37,415 bases of DNA from UBA1172 sp002457135 (GCA_965660935.1 CBFIBR010000020.1:1-37415), one strand, 5' to 3'; shown: positions 15,572 to 24,031, numbered from the stretch's first letter. Program-made: numbers and translations. Notes: generated by a model from the letters alone, not told the origin.

Positions 15572-15603
15572 GGGCCTAATTGCTTTAACGGGCTTAATTG
15601 CTT
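15572..15603. repeat. 18-base tandem repeat upstream of tctC
   Basis: GGGCCTAATTGCTT (15572-15585) and GGGCTTAATTGCTT (15590-15603) differ by one base and are spaced by TAAC. They lie in the 165-base leader between the Fur-like gene and the TTT binding-protein gene, about 55 bases before the latter's start. No other feature was recognised in this leader. Confidence 0.7.
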
Positions 15604-15656
15604 GTGAGCATATAAAAGAACCTGAGTTGGATACCTGCTCAAAAATGGAGGAAAAA

Positions 15657-16772
15657 ATGAACAGATTCAATAAGATAATGACCAGAATCATGGTCAGGGT
15701 CATGGTCACCCTGGGCGCTGCCCTTGGCCTGACCACAATGGCCGCCATGCCGGCCTCGGCCATGGCTGATTTTTCTGGCAAGACCATTGAATGGACCATC
15801 CCGTTCTCTGAAACAGGCGGTTCGGCCAAATGGGCCAACTTCTTTGCCCCGCTTCTTTCCGAGGCCCTGCCGGGCAACCCGAATGTTGTCGTCAAGTTCA
15901 TGCCTGGCGCCGGGTCAACCAAAGGCGCCAACTGGTTCCAGAACCAGCGTCACAAGGATGGCACGGTCATGTTCGGTTCATCCGGCTCGACCCAGTTCCC
16001 TTACCTGCTCGGTGATCCGCGTGTGCGCTATGAATACAATGACTGGCTTCCGGTCATGGCGTCGGGTACCGGCGGTGTTGCCTACCTCAACCCTGAGGAT
16101 GCCAAGATGTTTGACGGTTCCGCCAACAAGCTCAAGGGCAAGACCTATGTCTATGGTAACCAGGGCGCAACCCGCCTTGACCTGATCCCTGCGCTGGCTT
16201 TTGAAATGCTGGGCATGAACGTTGAACACGTCATGGGCATCAAGGGCCGCGGTGATGGCCGCAAGATGATGGAAGCCGGTGAAACCACCATCGATTACCA
16301 GACCTCATCATCCTACCTGAAGAACGTTGCGCCTCGCGCTGAGGCCGGTGAAGTTGTGCCGATGATGACCTGGGGTGCGCTTGACGGGAACAACAACATC
16401 GTTCGTGATCCGACCTTCCCTGATGTTCCGACCTTTAAGGAAGTCTGTGATGCCACCGATGGCTGTGCAACCTCCGGCCCTGCATGGGAAGCCTGGAAGG
16501 CTTTCTTCATTGCCGGTTTCCCTTCACAGAAAATCGCGTTCCTGCCGCAAGGCACACCGCAAGACATCGTCGATGCCTATGTTGAGGCTTTTGCCAAGAT
16601 CAAGGCTCGCCCTGACTTTGCCAAAATCTCGGCCAAGCGTCTTGGTAAATACCCGATGTATGTTGGCGGTGATGCCAAAACTGCCCTTGGCGGTGCCATC
16701 ACTGTTTCCGACAGTGCAAAGACCTACGTCAAAGGCTGGCTCAAGGATGAGTTCGGCGTTTCGCTTCAATAA
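15657..16772 (+). CDS. tctC: tripartite tricarboxylate transporter substrate-binding protein (TctC/Bug family)
   Basis: A 371-aa periplasmic binding protein. The ATG at 15657 is preferred over an upstream in-frame ATG because GGAGG lies just before it and the N-terminus is then a normal signal peptide: Arg/Lys-rich start, hydrophobic MVTLGAALGLTTMAA, cleavage near PASA. The mature sequence begins with the Bug-type strand (KTIEWTIPFSETGG), with MPGAGSTKGANWF a little further on. It is somewhat longer than the 320-residue norm. TTT systems import di- and tricarboxylates such as citrate and tricarballylate using the proton or sodium gradient. The neighbouring tcuAB genes make tricarballylate or a related C6 tricarboxylate the best ligand guess. 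Confidence 0.9.
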   Translation: MNRFNKIMTRIMVRVMVTLGAALGLTTMAAMPASAMADFSGKTIEWTIPFSETGGSAKWANFFAPLLSEALPGNPNVVVKFMPGAGSTKGANWFQNQRHKDGTVMFGSSGSTQFPYLLGDPRVRYEYNDWLPVMASGTGGVAYLNPEDAKMFDGSANKLKGKTYVYGNQGATRLDLIPALAFEMLGMNVEHVMGIKGRGDGRKMMEAGETTIDYQTSSSYLKNVAPRAEAGEVVPMMTWGALDGNNNIVRDPTFPDVPTFKEVCDATDGCATSGPAWEAWKAFFIAGFPSQKIAFLPQGTPQDIVDAYVEAFAKIKARPDFAKISAKRLGKYPMYVGGDAKTALGGAITVSDSAKTYVKGWLKDEFGVSLQ

Positions 16773-16782
16773 GTGACCTGAT

Positions 16783-16819
16783 GGCTTCTCCCGCTCATGC
16801 AGCGGGGGAAGCCTTTTTT
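16783..16819 (+). terminator. terminator-like hairpin overlapping the tctAB ribosome-binding region
   Basis: GGCTTCTCCCGCT (16783-16795) pairs with AGCGGGGGAAGCC (16801-16813) through 13 pairs including one G-T wobble, with a five-base loop and six T residues (16814-16819). The next gene's ATG is at 16822. The purine-rich right arm (GGGGGAA, 16804-16810) is the only Shine-Dalgarno-like sequence for that ATG. The hairpin could therefore both stop most transcripts after tctC and mask the ribosome-binding site of the rest. Confidence 0.85.
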
Positions 16820-16821
16820 CG

Positions 16822-18852
16822 ATGCAGATATTTCTTGATGCCATCCCCTTCCTGATCGAAGCCTGGGGCCTGATCCTGTCGCCGGTTGTGCTGGGCTATC
16901 TTCTGCTCGGCGTGGTGATGGGGCTGGCCGTTGGCGTTTTCCCCGGGCTTGGCGGGATTGCCGGGCTGTCGCTGATCCTGCCCTTTATGTTCGGGCTGGA
17001 CCCGATTATCGGTCTTGCCCTGATGATCGGGATGGTGGCGGTGGTGCCAACCTCTGATACCTTTGCCTCGGTGCTGATGGGGATACCCGGATCATCAGCC
17101 AGCCAGGCCACCGTGCTGGACGGCTTCCCCCTTGCCAAAAGGGGTGAGGCGGCACGGGCGCTCTCGGCGGCTTTTGCCTCCTCGCTTTTCGGCGGCCTTG
17201 TCGGGGCCACGTTCCTGACCGTGTTCATCCTGATTGCACGCCCCGTCGTGCTGGAATTCAAATCGCCCGAATTGCTGATGGTGTCGATCTTTGGCCTGTC
17301 GATGGTGGGGATACTGGCGGGGCGTGTCGCGCTCAAGGGTTTTGTCTCGGCGGGGGTCGGTATGCTCGTTGCCACCATCGGTGAAGGCCCCTTCAATGGT
17401 GAGCTGCGGATGTCGAGCTATGATTTCCCTTACCTGATTGACGGCCTTAAGCTCGTGATTGTCGGGCTTGGCATTTTTGCTATTCCTGAAATTGTTGCCC
17501 TGTTGCGCAAGGATCAGGCCATCGCAGATCGCCCGGTGCTTGGCTCTGGCTGGGTCCAGGGCATCAGGGACTGGTGGCAGCATAAATTCCTGTCGATGCG
17601 CTGCGCCATTATCGGCGTGGTGGTCGGTGTCATCCCCGGGCTTGGCGGTTCGGTGGTGGACTGGATCGCCTATGGCCATACGGTTCAGACCACCCGGGAT
17701 AAACAGCATTTCGGGTCGGGTGAAATTCGCGGTGTCATCGGCCCCGAAAGCTCCAACAACGCCAAGGAGGGCGGCGGGCTGGTGCCAACGCTGCTGTTCG
17801 GGATACCCGGATCAGGGTCCATGGCGATTTTCATCGGCGCGCTGGCGCTGCTCGGCTCGGGTGAACTTGAGGTTGGCCAGACCATGCTCAAGAACAACCT
17901 CAATTACACCTATTCGATTGTCTGGATGCTGGGGATCGCCAATGTCATGGGGACCGTGCTGTGCATCATTTTATCCAGCCAGATTGCCAAGCTGACCAAT
18001 ATCCGGTTTGCGCTCATCGCCCCCTATATTTTCATGATCATCGCCTTTGCCGCCTTCCAGTCAGGGCAGAACCTGATGGATCTGGTGGCGCTGTTTGCCA
18101 TCGGCCTGCTCGGCATCATGATGCGGCGCTTTGACTGGTCGAGGCCGGCGTTCCTGATCGGTTTTGTGCTGGCCAACCCGGTTGAAAACTACACCAATAA
18201 CGCAACCCAGATTGCCGGTATCCGTTTTGCCCGTTCGCTTGAGGCAGGGTTTGATTATGTCGCCAGCCCGATTGTCATCACGCTGCTGATCATCACCGTC
18301 ATTTCGGTGGTGGTGGGGCTGCGTCAGGCCAAGAATATCCGCGCCGAGGGTGAGGTCGGGGGCGGCACCAAGCGGGCGCCGCTTATCTTCCTGTTCGGGA
18401 TGATGGGGTTCATCATCTACGCCCTGGTTAACACGGCCTCAATCCCTCAATACGCCTTTGTCGATGCGGTCTTCCCTGTCTTTGTTGCCTCGGTCTCACT
18501 CGCCGCCGCCCTCGGGCTGATGGCCCAGATGATGCTGAAACCTGAAAATGACGCTGTTTTCGCTGACCGTGAATGCGATGAGGAAACCCGGCAGATGCCA
18601 TTCGGGTTATGGCAGACTCTGGCCTGGTTTGCCGGGCTTCTGATAGCCACGTCGATATTCGGGTTCATCATCGCGCTTGGCGGTTTCCTGTTGCTGTTTT
18701 TCCATTACCGGGCCCGGATCAGTCCCATAAGGACGATCGTTCAGGCTATTATCGGGGTGATGTTCATGTGCGGCATGGCGTGGACGCTCAACCGTGATTT
18801 CCCGCCGGGTCTGTTGCAGCATTTCATCACCCTGCCATGGCCGTTGGGGTAA
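16822..18852 (+). CDS. fused TctA-TctB tripartite tricarboxylate transporter membrane protein
   Basis: A 676-aa membrane protein, about 170 residues longer than an ordinary TctA. Residues 1-505 are TctA: GVFPGLGGIAGLSLILPF in the first half and GVIPGLGGSVVDWIAYGH in the second give the internal repeat, with FGIPGSGSMAIF between transmembrane blocks. From about residue 512 (LIFLFGMMGFIIYALVNT) to the end there are about four further hydrophobic segments in the layout of TctB/DUF1468, and no separate tctB gene exists nearby. The large and small membrane subunits thus appear joined, with cytosolic residues DRECDEETRQ inside the TctB part. It works with the binding protein encoded upstream and ends 6 bases before the next gene. 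Confidence 0.88.
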   Translation: MQIFLDAIPFLIEAWGLILSPVVLGYLLLGVVMGLAVGVFPGLGGIAGLSLILPFMFGLDPIIGLALMIGMVAVVPTSDTFASVLMGIPGSSASQATVLDGFPLAKRGEAARALSAAFASSLFGGLVGATFLTVFILIARPVVLEFKSPELLMVSIFGLSMVGILAGRVALKGFVSAGVGMLVATIGEGPFNGELRMSSYDFPYLIDGLKLVIVGLGIFAIPEIVALLRKDQAIADRPVLGSGWVQGIRDWWQHKFLSMRCAIIGVVVGVIPGLGGSVVDWIAYGHTVQTTRDKQHFGSGEIRGVIGPESSNNAKEGGGLVPTLLFGIPGSGSMAIFIGALALLGSGELEVGQTMLKNNLNYTYSIVWMLGIANVMGTVLCIILSSQIAKLTNIRFALIAPYIFMIIAFAAFQSGQNLMDLVALFAIGLLGIMMRRFDWSRPAFLIGFVLANPVENYTNNATQIAGIRFARSLEAGFDYVASPIVITLLIITVISVVVGLRQAKNIRAEGEVGGGTKRAPLIFLFGMMGFIIYALVNTASIPQYAFVDAVFPVFVASVSLAAALGLMAQMMLKPENDAVFADRECDEETRQMPFGLWQTLAWFAGLLIATSIFGFIIALGGFLLLFFHYRARISPIRTIVQAIIGVMFMCGMAWTLNRDFPPGLLQHFITLPWPLG

Positions 18853-18858
18853 ATCACG

Positions 18859-19923
18859 ATGACGGCTCCGCTTCGCTTTCTCTGTCTTGCCGGGGACGGG
18901 ATCGGCCCTGAGATCATGTCGGCAACCCTTGATGTGCTTGATGCCTTGCGGCCAGCCCTGTCCCGCCCGGTTGAGATCATTGAACGCGATATCGGTTTTG
19001 CCTCGCTCAAGGCCAATAGCACCACCATCACCGATGCCGTGATTGATACAGCCAGGGCGGTGGATGGCGTTATTCTGGGGCCGGTTTCGCATAACGACTA
19101 CCCCCCCTTGAAGGAAGGCGGGCTGAACCCGTCAGGGGTGTTGCGCAAATCGCTCCAGCTGCATGCCAATATCCGCCCGGCCCGGGTCTGGCCGGGATGC
19201 ACCCCGGCAATCAGAGGGGAGATTGACCTCATCGTGGCGCGGGAAAACCTGGAGGGGTTCTACGCCGATCGCAACATGCATGAGGGGTCAGGGGAATTCA
19301 TGCCCACCCCCGGGGTCGGGCTGGCGATGCGCCGGATCACCACCGAAGCCTCGCTCAACATCGCCCGCAGTGCCTTTGACTGGGCTGAACGCCGCCCGGC
19401 CCGCAAGGTGGCGGCGATCCACAAGGCCAATGTGATGCGGCTTACCGACGGGATTTTCCTTGATGCCGTGCGTTCGGTGGCGGCCCAACACCCCGCTATC
19501 GCCTATGAGGAAATGCTGGTTGATGCGGCGGCGGCGCATCTGGTGCGTGAACCTGAACGCTTTGATGTGATCGTGACCACCAACATGTTTGGCGATATCC
19601 TGTCTGATCTGGCATCAGAGCTGACGGGCAGTCTCGGGCTGGCGGGGTCGCTCAATGCCGGGTTGACCCATTGCGCTGCCCAGGCGCAACATGGGTCTGC
19701 CCCTGATCTTGCCGGCCAGGACAAGGCCAATCCCGCGTCACTGATCGTCTCGCTGGCGATGATGCTTGATCATCTGGGTGAGGGTGATGCCGCCCGCCGG
19801 ATTGAGGCAGGACTGGGCGTGATGCTGCAACATCCTGAAACACGCACCGCTGATCTGGGCGGCACGCTTGGCTGCCGTGACTTTGCCCGCCAGCTTTCGG
19901 ACCATCTCGGCAAGGGAGAATAG
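18859..19923 (+). CDS. isocitrate/isopropylmalate dehydrogenase family protein of unknown substrate
   Basis: A 354-aa decarboxylating dehydrogenase. The core is intact: GDGIGPEI (residues 12-19), SGVLRKSLQLHANIRP (92-107, with Arg96 and Arg106), ARENLEGFYADR with Tyr135, IHKANVMRLTDG with Lys189, and the metal aspartates Asp222, Asp246 and Asp250. HGSAPDLAGQDKANP is the NAD-binding loop. The KANVMRLTDG segment resembles NAD-isocitrate dehydrogenases more than LeuB. Placed between a TTT permease and a PrpF-type isomerase in a locus with tcuAB, it probably oxidises and decarboxylates a hydroxytricarboxylate derived from the imported acid. The housekeeping Icd is expected elsewhere. The substrate is inferred, not shown. 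Confidence 0.85.
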   Translation: MTAPLRFLCLAGDGIGPEIMSATLDVLDALRPALSRPVEIIERDIGFASLKANSTTITDAVIDTARAVDGVILGPVSHNDYPPLKEGGLNPSGVLRKSLQLHANIRPARVWPGCTPAIRGEIDLIVARENLEGFYADRNMHEGSGEFMPTPGVGLAMRRITTEASLNIARSAFDWAERRPARKVAAIHKANVMRLTDGIFLDAVRSVAAQHPAIAYEEMLVDAAAAHLVREPERFDVIVTTNMFGDILSDLASELTGSLGLAGSLNAGLTHCAAQAQHGSAPDLAGQDKANPASLIVSLAMMLDHLGEGDAARRIEAGLGVMLQHPETRTADLGGTLGCRDFARQLSDHLGKGE

Positions 19924-19926
19924 ATC

Positions 19927-21054
19927 ATGCAGACTGCCATTCCTTACATTTTCATGCGCGGCGGATCATCGCGTGGTCCCTATTTCAGGCGCAGTGACCT
20001 GCCCCGGGATCGTGATCTGCTGGCCCGGGTGCTGATCAGCGCGGTTGGCTCCGGCCATCCGCTCAACATTGATGGTATTGGCGGCGGCAACGCTGTCACC
20101 ACCAAGGTTGCCATGCTGTCGGCTTCCGATGATGACTGGGCTGATATCGATTATTTCTTTGCCCAGGTCAGCGTTGAGGACAGGCTGGTGGATTTCAAGC
20201 CGACCTGCGGCAATATCCTGTCCGGGGTTGGCCCGGCCGCGGTGGAAATGGGGCTGATTGAGCCAGGGGAAAGCATCACCGATATCCGCATCAGGGCCGT
20301 CAATACCGGTGCAAGGGTTCTGGCGCGTATCGAAACCCCGGGGGGCATGCCCCATTATGAGGGCAGCGCCGCCATTGATGGTGTTCCCGGCAGCGCAGCC
20401 CCGGTTGAGCTGAATTTCATGGATGTGGCGGGGTCTTCCACCGGGGCGTTCCTGCCATCGGGCCGGATCATCGACATTATTGACGGGGTTGAGGTCACCT
20501 GCATGGATGTGGCCATGCCGATGGTCATTGCCCGCGCCGCTGATTTCGGGCTGACGGGTCATGAAAGCCGTGAGGAGCTGGATGCCAATCGTGGTTTCTT
20601 TCAGCGCATGGAAGCGATCCGGGTCAAGGCAGGGGCACTGATGGGCATGGGTGATTGCAGCCAGTCGGTAACCCCGAAATTCGGGCTGGTTGCCCCCCAT
20701 GATAAACCTCATGAGAAACCCCGTGCGAAACCCCATGGCAATCAGGGCCATATCATCACCCGCTATTTCATGCCCTGGACCACCCACCCGACCATGGCGG
20801 TCACCGGCAGCCAGTGCTTGGCATCCTGCGCCCTGACCCCGGGATCGGTGGCGGATGGCATGATGGCAAGGCCTGAGGGCAACCCGGCTACCATCACCCT
20901 CCATCACCCCATGGGCAGCATGGATGTGCTGGTGGATTACACCATGGACGGGGATGATTTCATCCACCATTCGGCCGGGCTGGTGAGGACGGCCCGCAAG
21001 CTCGCTGAGGGCAGCGTTTTCATCCCATCCTCGATCTGGGACGGCCAACCATGA
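19927..21054 (+). CDS. PrpF/4-oxalomesaconate tautomerase-family isomerase
   Basis: A 375-aa protein of the PrpF family, a diaminopimelate-epimerase-like fold. Conserved blocks include FMRGGSSRGPYF, IDGIGGGNAVTTKVAML with Lys60, and KPTCGNILSGVGPAAVEMG with Cys94. The lysine and CGN cysteine correspond to the catalytic pair of PrpF (methylaconitate isomerase); the same family includes GalD (4-oxalomesaconate tautomerase) and aconitate isomerases. In this locus a cis/trans-aconitate isomerase or double-bond shift on a tricarboxylate is the natural guess. Codons 259-270 are an in-frame triplet of a 12-base unit (Lys-Pro repeats) that probably forms a surface loop. Three bases separate it from the previous gene; its stop overlaps the next start. 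Confidence 0.85.
   Translation: MQTAIPYIFMRGGSSRGPYFRRSDLPRDRDLLARVLISAVGSGHPLNIDGIGGGNAVTTKVAMLSASDDDWADIDYFFAQVSVEDRLVDFKPTCGNILSGVGPAAVEMGLIEPGESITDIRIRAVNTGARVLARIETPGGMPHYEGSAAIDGVPGSAAPVELNFMDVAGSSTGAFLPSGRIIDIIDGVEVTCMDVAMPMVIARAADFGLTGHESREELDANRGFFQRMEAIRVKAGALMGMGDCSQSVTPKFGLVAPHDKPHEKPRAKPHGNQGHIITRYFMPWTTHPTMAVTGSQCLASCALTPGSVADGMMARPEGNPATITLHHPMGSMDVLVDYTMDGDDFIHHSAGLVRTARKLAEGSVFIPSSIWDGQP
20701..20736 (+). repeat. in-frame 12-base repeat, three copies, inside the isomerase gene
   Basis: GATAAACCTCAT, GAGAAACCCCGT and GCGAAACCCCAT follow one another and encode three Xaa-Lys-Pro-(His/Arg) units. The reading frame is kept. Confidence 0.7.
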
Positions 21055-21072
21055 ATAGAGGGGCCATGAATA
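21049..21072. repeat. 15-base repeat duplicating a start codon
   Basis: CCATGAATA occurs at 21049-21057 and 21064-21072. Each copy holds an in-frame ATG, giving the downstream dehydrogenase two possible starts (21051 and 21066). The first copy also contains the stop of the isomerase gene. Confidence 0.6.
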
Positions 21073-22052
21073 AACCTGCCCTGAAACTGGCTATCCTGGA
21101 TGACTGGTTTGATACCCTGCGCGGCCTGCCCTCATTCGCCAGGCTGGATGGCATGGATGTCACGGTCTTTACCGATCACTGCCCTGACCCTGAGGCACTG
21201 GCCGAACGGCTCAAGGGGTTTGATGCGCTGGTCCTGTTCAGGGAACGGACAGCGATCAGCCGTGATGTTGTCTCACGCCTGCCCCAACTCAAGCTGATCT
21301 CCCAGCGCAGTGTCTATCCTCATATCGATATTGAGGCTTGCACCGACCATGGCGTGCTGGTCTGTTCCAACATGCACGCTGGCACGCCCTCCTATGCGGC
21401 ATCGGAACACACCTGGGCGCTGATCCTAGCCGCCATGCGTGATATCCCCGCCCAGATGCAGAGCCTGCAAAGAGGGCAATGGCAGATGGGGGTGGGCAAA
21501 TCGCTCCACGGCCGTCGCCTCGGGCTTTACGGCTATGGCCGCATCGGCCGTCAGGTTGCCGCCTATGCCAATGCTTTCGGCATGGAGGTGGTCTGGTGGG
21601 GGTCAGAGGATGGCCGGGGCCGGGCGATAGCCGATGGTGAAACCGTGGCCGAAAGCCGTGATGCCTTTTTTCGTGACAGTGATATCGTCAGTATTCATGT
21701 CAGGCTGAAACCTGAAACCCGCGGCATCATCACCGGTGATGATCTGGCGGTGATGGGGCGGGATGCGCTTATCGTCAACACCTCCCGCGCTGGCCTGATT
21801 GAACCTGGCGCGCTCAAATCCGCGCTTGATGCCGGTCGCCCCGGCAAGGCCGCTATTGATGTCTTTGATGAAGAACCCATCACCTGGGCGAATGATCCGC
21901 TGGCCTGTCACCCGCGCCTGATCGCAACCCCCCATATCGGCTTTGTGACCGAGGATGAATTCGAAATCCAGTTTTCGGATATTTTCGATCAGGTTGTTGC
22001 CTGGCGTGATGGCGCCCCGATCCACATGATCAACCCTCAGGTTCTGGATTAA
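21051..22052 (+). CDS. D-isomer-specific 2-hydroxyacid dehydrogenase
   Basis: A 333-aa NAD(P)-dependent dehydrogenase. The nucleotide loop is GYGRIGRQVA (residues 161-170). The catalytic Arg-Glu-His set is readable as Arg246 in NTSRAGLI, Glu275 in VFDEEP and His295 in ATPHIGF. The family includes phosphoglycerate, glycerate/hydroxypyruvate and D-lactate dehydrogenases. The ATGA overlap with the isomerase gene shows translational coupling; a second ATG at 21066 with AGAGGGG close upstream is an alternative start. It closes the plus-strand transport/catabolic operon and may reduce or oxidise a 2-oxo/2-hydroxy tricarboxylate intermediate. Its 3' end overlaps the convergent AbrB-family gene by 23 bases. 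Confidence 0.87.
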   Translation: MNRGAMNKPALKLAILDDWFDTLRGLPSFARLDGMDVTVFTDHCPDPEALAERLKGFDALVLFRERTAISRDVVSRLPQLKLISQRSVYPHIDIEACTDHGVLVCSNMHAGTPSYAASEHTWALILAAMRDIPAQMQSLQRGQWQMGVGKSLHGRRLGLYGYGRIGRQVAAYANAFGMEVVWWGSEDGRGRAIADGETVAESRDAFFRDSDIVSIHVRLKPETRGIITGDDLAVMGRDALIVNTSRAGLIEPGALKSALDAGRPGKAAIDVFDEEPITWANDPLACHPRLIATPHIGFVTEDEFEIQFSDIFDQVVAWRDGAPIHMINPQVLD

Positions 22053-23151
22053 CCGCCCCTGCCTTCACCTTCCGGTCAAGCCGAAAGGCAAGCGCAGGCA
22101 GGGCAAGGAAGATCATCACCACCCTCACGGTATGATGGAACGCCACAAACGCCACATCAAAGCCGAATAAAAGCGCCAGCAACGTCACCTCATAGAGACC
22201 GCCCGGAACAAAGGCGAGCCACAGGCGGAGGAAATTTTCCCCCGACACCGCCGCCATCAGGAACGCTGCCCCCAGATAGGCCGCGATGATGAAAGCCGTC
22301 ACCTGAAACGCATCACCCAGCACCTTGATAACCTCGGTGATCGACACCCGGGCCAGCCGCGCCCCGACCCCGCCACCGATGGTCAGCTGTGCCAAGAGGA
22401 CAAATTCACTGATCCTCGGCAGGGTCATCATGCCTGTCATGTGAACGGCCATCGACAGCCCCATCGGGCCGAGCAGATGCGGCATCGGCAGGCGCAGCAT
22501 CACCGCCAGGCCATAGCCGATCACCGCAACCCCTGCAAACATCAGCAACTCACCTGCAGGCAGAGCCGACATGGCGGGCATGGTTTCCAGCACCACATTG
22601 GACCTGAGAACAGCATCCTGCCCCTCAATCATGGCCAGCAGCAGTGGGGTTGAAACAAACACCGCCGCCACCCGCACCAGATGGAACAGCGCCACCACAT
22701 AATCCTTTTCAACGTATTCCCGCGCCAGCACGATGCATTCCGCCTGCCCCCCCGGGGTTGCGCAGAGAAAGGCCAGAACAGGATCATAGCCGGGCCGTCT
22801 GCGCAGCCATGAATAGATGATCGGGGCCACCACCGCGGTGGTGACAATCATGGCGGTCAGGGTCACCGTCCATTGCCCGATCTGCCCCAGCACGTCAGGC
22901 GTGAAATTGACCCCTATCAGAACGCCGAGGCCAAGCACCACCGGAATATGGACCCAGCGCGCCACCCCGAGATGCGGTTGCAACGGCTTGACCAGACCGC
23001 CGCTGAACCAGACCCCGAAGAGACTGCCGAGGAGATAAGGGGCCGGCATGTTGAGGAGGAGGCAGAGCCAGCCGCAGGCATAGGCGATGATGAAGGTGAT
23101 GATCACCTGACGGCATTCCGTTATCCGTTGCGTCAAGCCGGGTGATGTCAT
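22030..23151 (-). CDS. AbrB-family membrane protein (putative transporter)
   Basis: A 373-aa polytopic membrane protein of the AbrB-duplication family, often mislabelled ammonia monooxygenase. Two related halves are visible: MPAPYLLGSLFGVWFSGGLV near residue 40 and MPHLLGPMGLSMAVHMTGMM in the second half. Other markers are FLCATPGGQAECIVLARE and FVPGGLYEVTLLALLFG. It has about ten hydrophobic segments. Members are putative transporters of uncertain substrate. It lies 16 bases after the GntR repressor gene on the same strand, so the two are probably one transcript, and it may move a metabolite of the neighbouring tricarboxylate pathway. The 3' end overlaps the convergent dehydrogenase. Confidence 0.85.
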   Translation of the reverse strand: MTSPGLTQRITECRQVIITFIIAYACGWLCLLLNMPAPYLLGSLFGVWFSGGLVKPLQPHLGVARWVHIPVVLGLGVLIGVNFTPDVLGQIGQWTVTLTAMIVTTAVVAPIIYSWLRRRPGYDPVLAFLCATPGGQAECIVLAREYVEKDYVVALFHLVRVAAVFVSTPLLLAMIEGQDAVLRSNVVLETMPAMSALPAGELLMFAGVAVIGYGLAVMLRLPMPHLLGPMGLSMAVHMTGMMTLPRISEFVLLAQLTIGGGVGARLARVSITEVIKVLGDAFQVTAFIIAAYLGAAFLMAAVSGENFLRLWLAFVPGGLYEVTLLALLFGFDVAFVAFHHTVRVVMIFLALPALAFRLDRKVKAGAVNPEPEG

Positions 23152-23167
23152 TGCTGCACCCCGGCCA

Positions 23168-23869
23168 TTAATCCATTTCCCCGATACCCGACATATTCAG
23201 CAGGGTCAGCCGTGCCTCGAGCGCATTGCTGATATGGGCCTGCATGGCGGCCTCGGCAGCACCGGCATCCCCCGTCATGATCGCCGCCGTGATCATCTGA
23301 TGCTCACCGGCGATTGCCTCAACCCTGTCCCCAAGGCTATAGGCGGTCTTGCCGAGCAGGACCATCAGCCGGGACAATCGTTCCAGCCCCTCGGCGAGGA
23401 ACGGGTTGCCCGCCGCTTGCAGGATCGCGTGATGGAAACGCCGGTTATGGCCCGCCAGAACAGCGGCCTCAACCCCCCGGCTGATATGGTCGGCTTCCTC
23501 CTCCCGCAACTGCTCAATGATGCGCCTTTCGGCCTCATGGGCATGGGCGGCGGCCAGTTTCGCCGCCATCCCCTCAAGCATGCCGCGATAGGTGTAGAGG
23601 GCGCGAATATCCCGCCAGTCAAGCCGCCTCACCCTGAGGCCATCATGATCACTGTCGACTATGCCTTCAGCGCGCAGACCGGCCAGCGCCTCCCTCAACG
23701 GGGTCCGGCTGACATCAAGCGATTTGACCAGCTCAACCTCTTTCAGGCGGCACCCTGGTTGCAACTGTCCATCCTGTATCGCCGCGATCAGCCATTGCCG
23801 GATGCGGCTGGATGCGGGTTGCCCGGCGGTATCGCCGATACCCTGATCAAGACGCGCCCAGTCAATCAT
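23168..23869 (-). CDS. GntR-family (FCD/FadR-type) transcriptional regulator
   Basis: A 233-aa regulator. The winged helix spans roughly residues 20-80, with SSRIRQWLIAAIQDGQLQPG and the recognition segment VSRTPLREALAGLRAEGIV. The FCD ligand-binding domain follows, with its metal-binding type residues in the helices around NRRFHHAILQAAGNP, EHQMITAAIMTGD and AMQAHI. FCD regulators usually respond to carboxylic acids. The ATG at 23869 with GGGGAT upstream is preferred over a much longer frame that extends across the intergenic region. It diverges from tcuA; two GTATAC half-sites in the shared region are its probable operator. It likely controls tcuAB and itself with the AbrB-family gene. Confidence 0.9.
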   Translation of the reverse strand: MIDWARLDQGIGDTAGQPASSRIRQWLIAAIQDGQLQPGCRLKEVELVKSLDVSRTPLREALAGLRAEGIVDSDHDGLRVRRLDWRDIRALYTYRGMLEGMAAKLAAAHAHEAERRIIEQLREEEADHISRGVEAAVLAGHNRRFHHAILQAAGNPFLAEGLERLSRLMVLLGKTAYSLGDRVEAIAGEHQMITAAIMTGDAGAAEAAMQAHISNALEARLTLLNMSGIGEMD

Positions 23870-23966
23870 GGTGATCCCCCTGACAGAGGGGAAGTGACCG
23901 ACACCTGCATGATCCCCGCCTGATGGCAAAGATGGTTCTTGACGGAAGGGTACCCATTTCGTAACT

Positions 23967-23982
23967 GTATACCAGTGTATAC
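23967..23982. promoter_or_regulatory. candidate GntR operator: two GTATAC sites one helical turn apart
   Basis: GTATAC occurs at 23967-23972 and 23977-23982, with centres ten bases apart. Each is itself palindromic, as is typical of FCD-type GntR operators (GTATAC cores). The site lies between gntR and tcuA, 50 bases before the tcuA start and just downstream of a TTGACG at 23939 that could be a -35 element. Confidence 0.65.
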
Positions 23983-24031
23983 AAAAAGCAAAAATCTTTC
24001 TGAAAGCCCCTATAAATCGGGTTCTGATTCC

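Noticed and set aside
19966..21048. A 360-codon open frame on the minus strand opposite the PrpF-like gene
   Set aside because: It is antisense to a clear family member, has no recognisable motif, and is explained by GC-rich codon bias leaving the opposite frame open.
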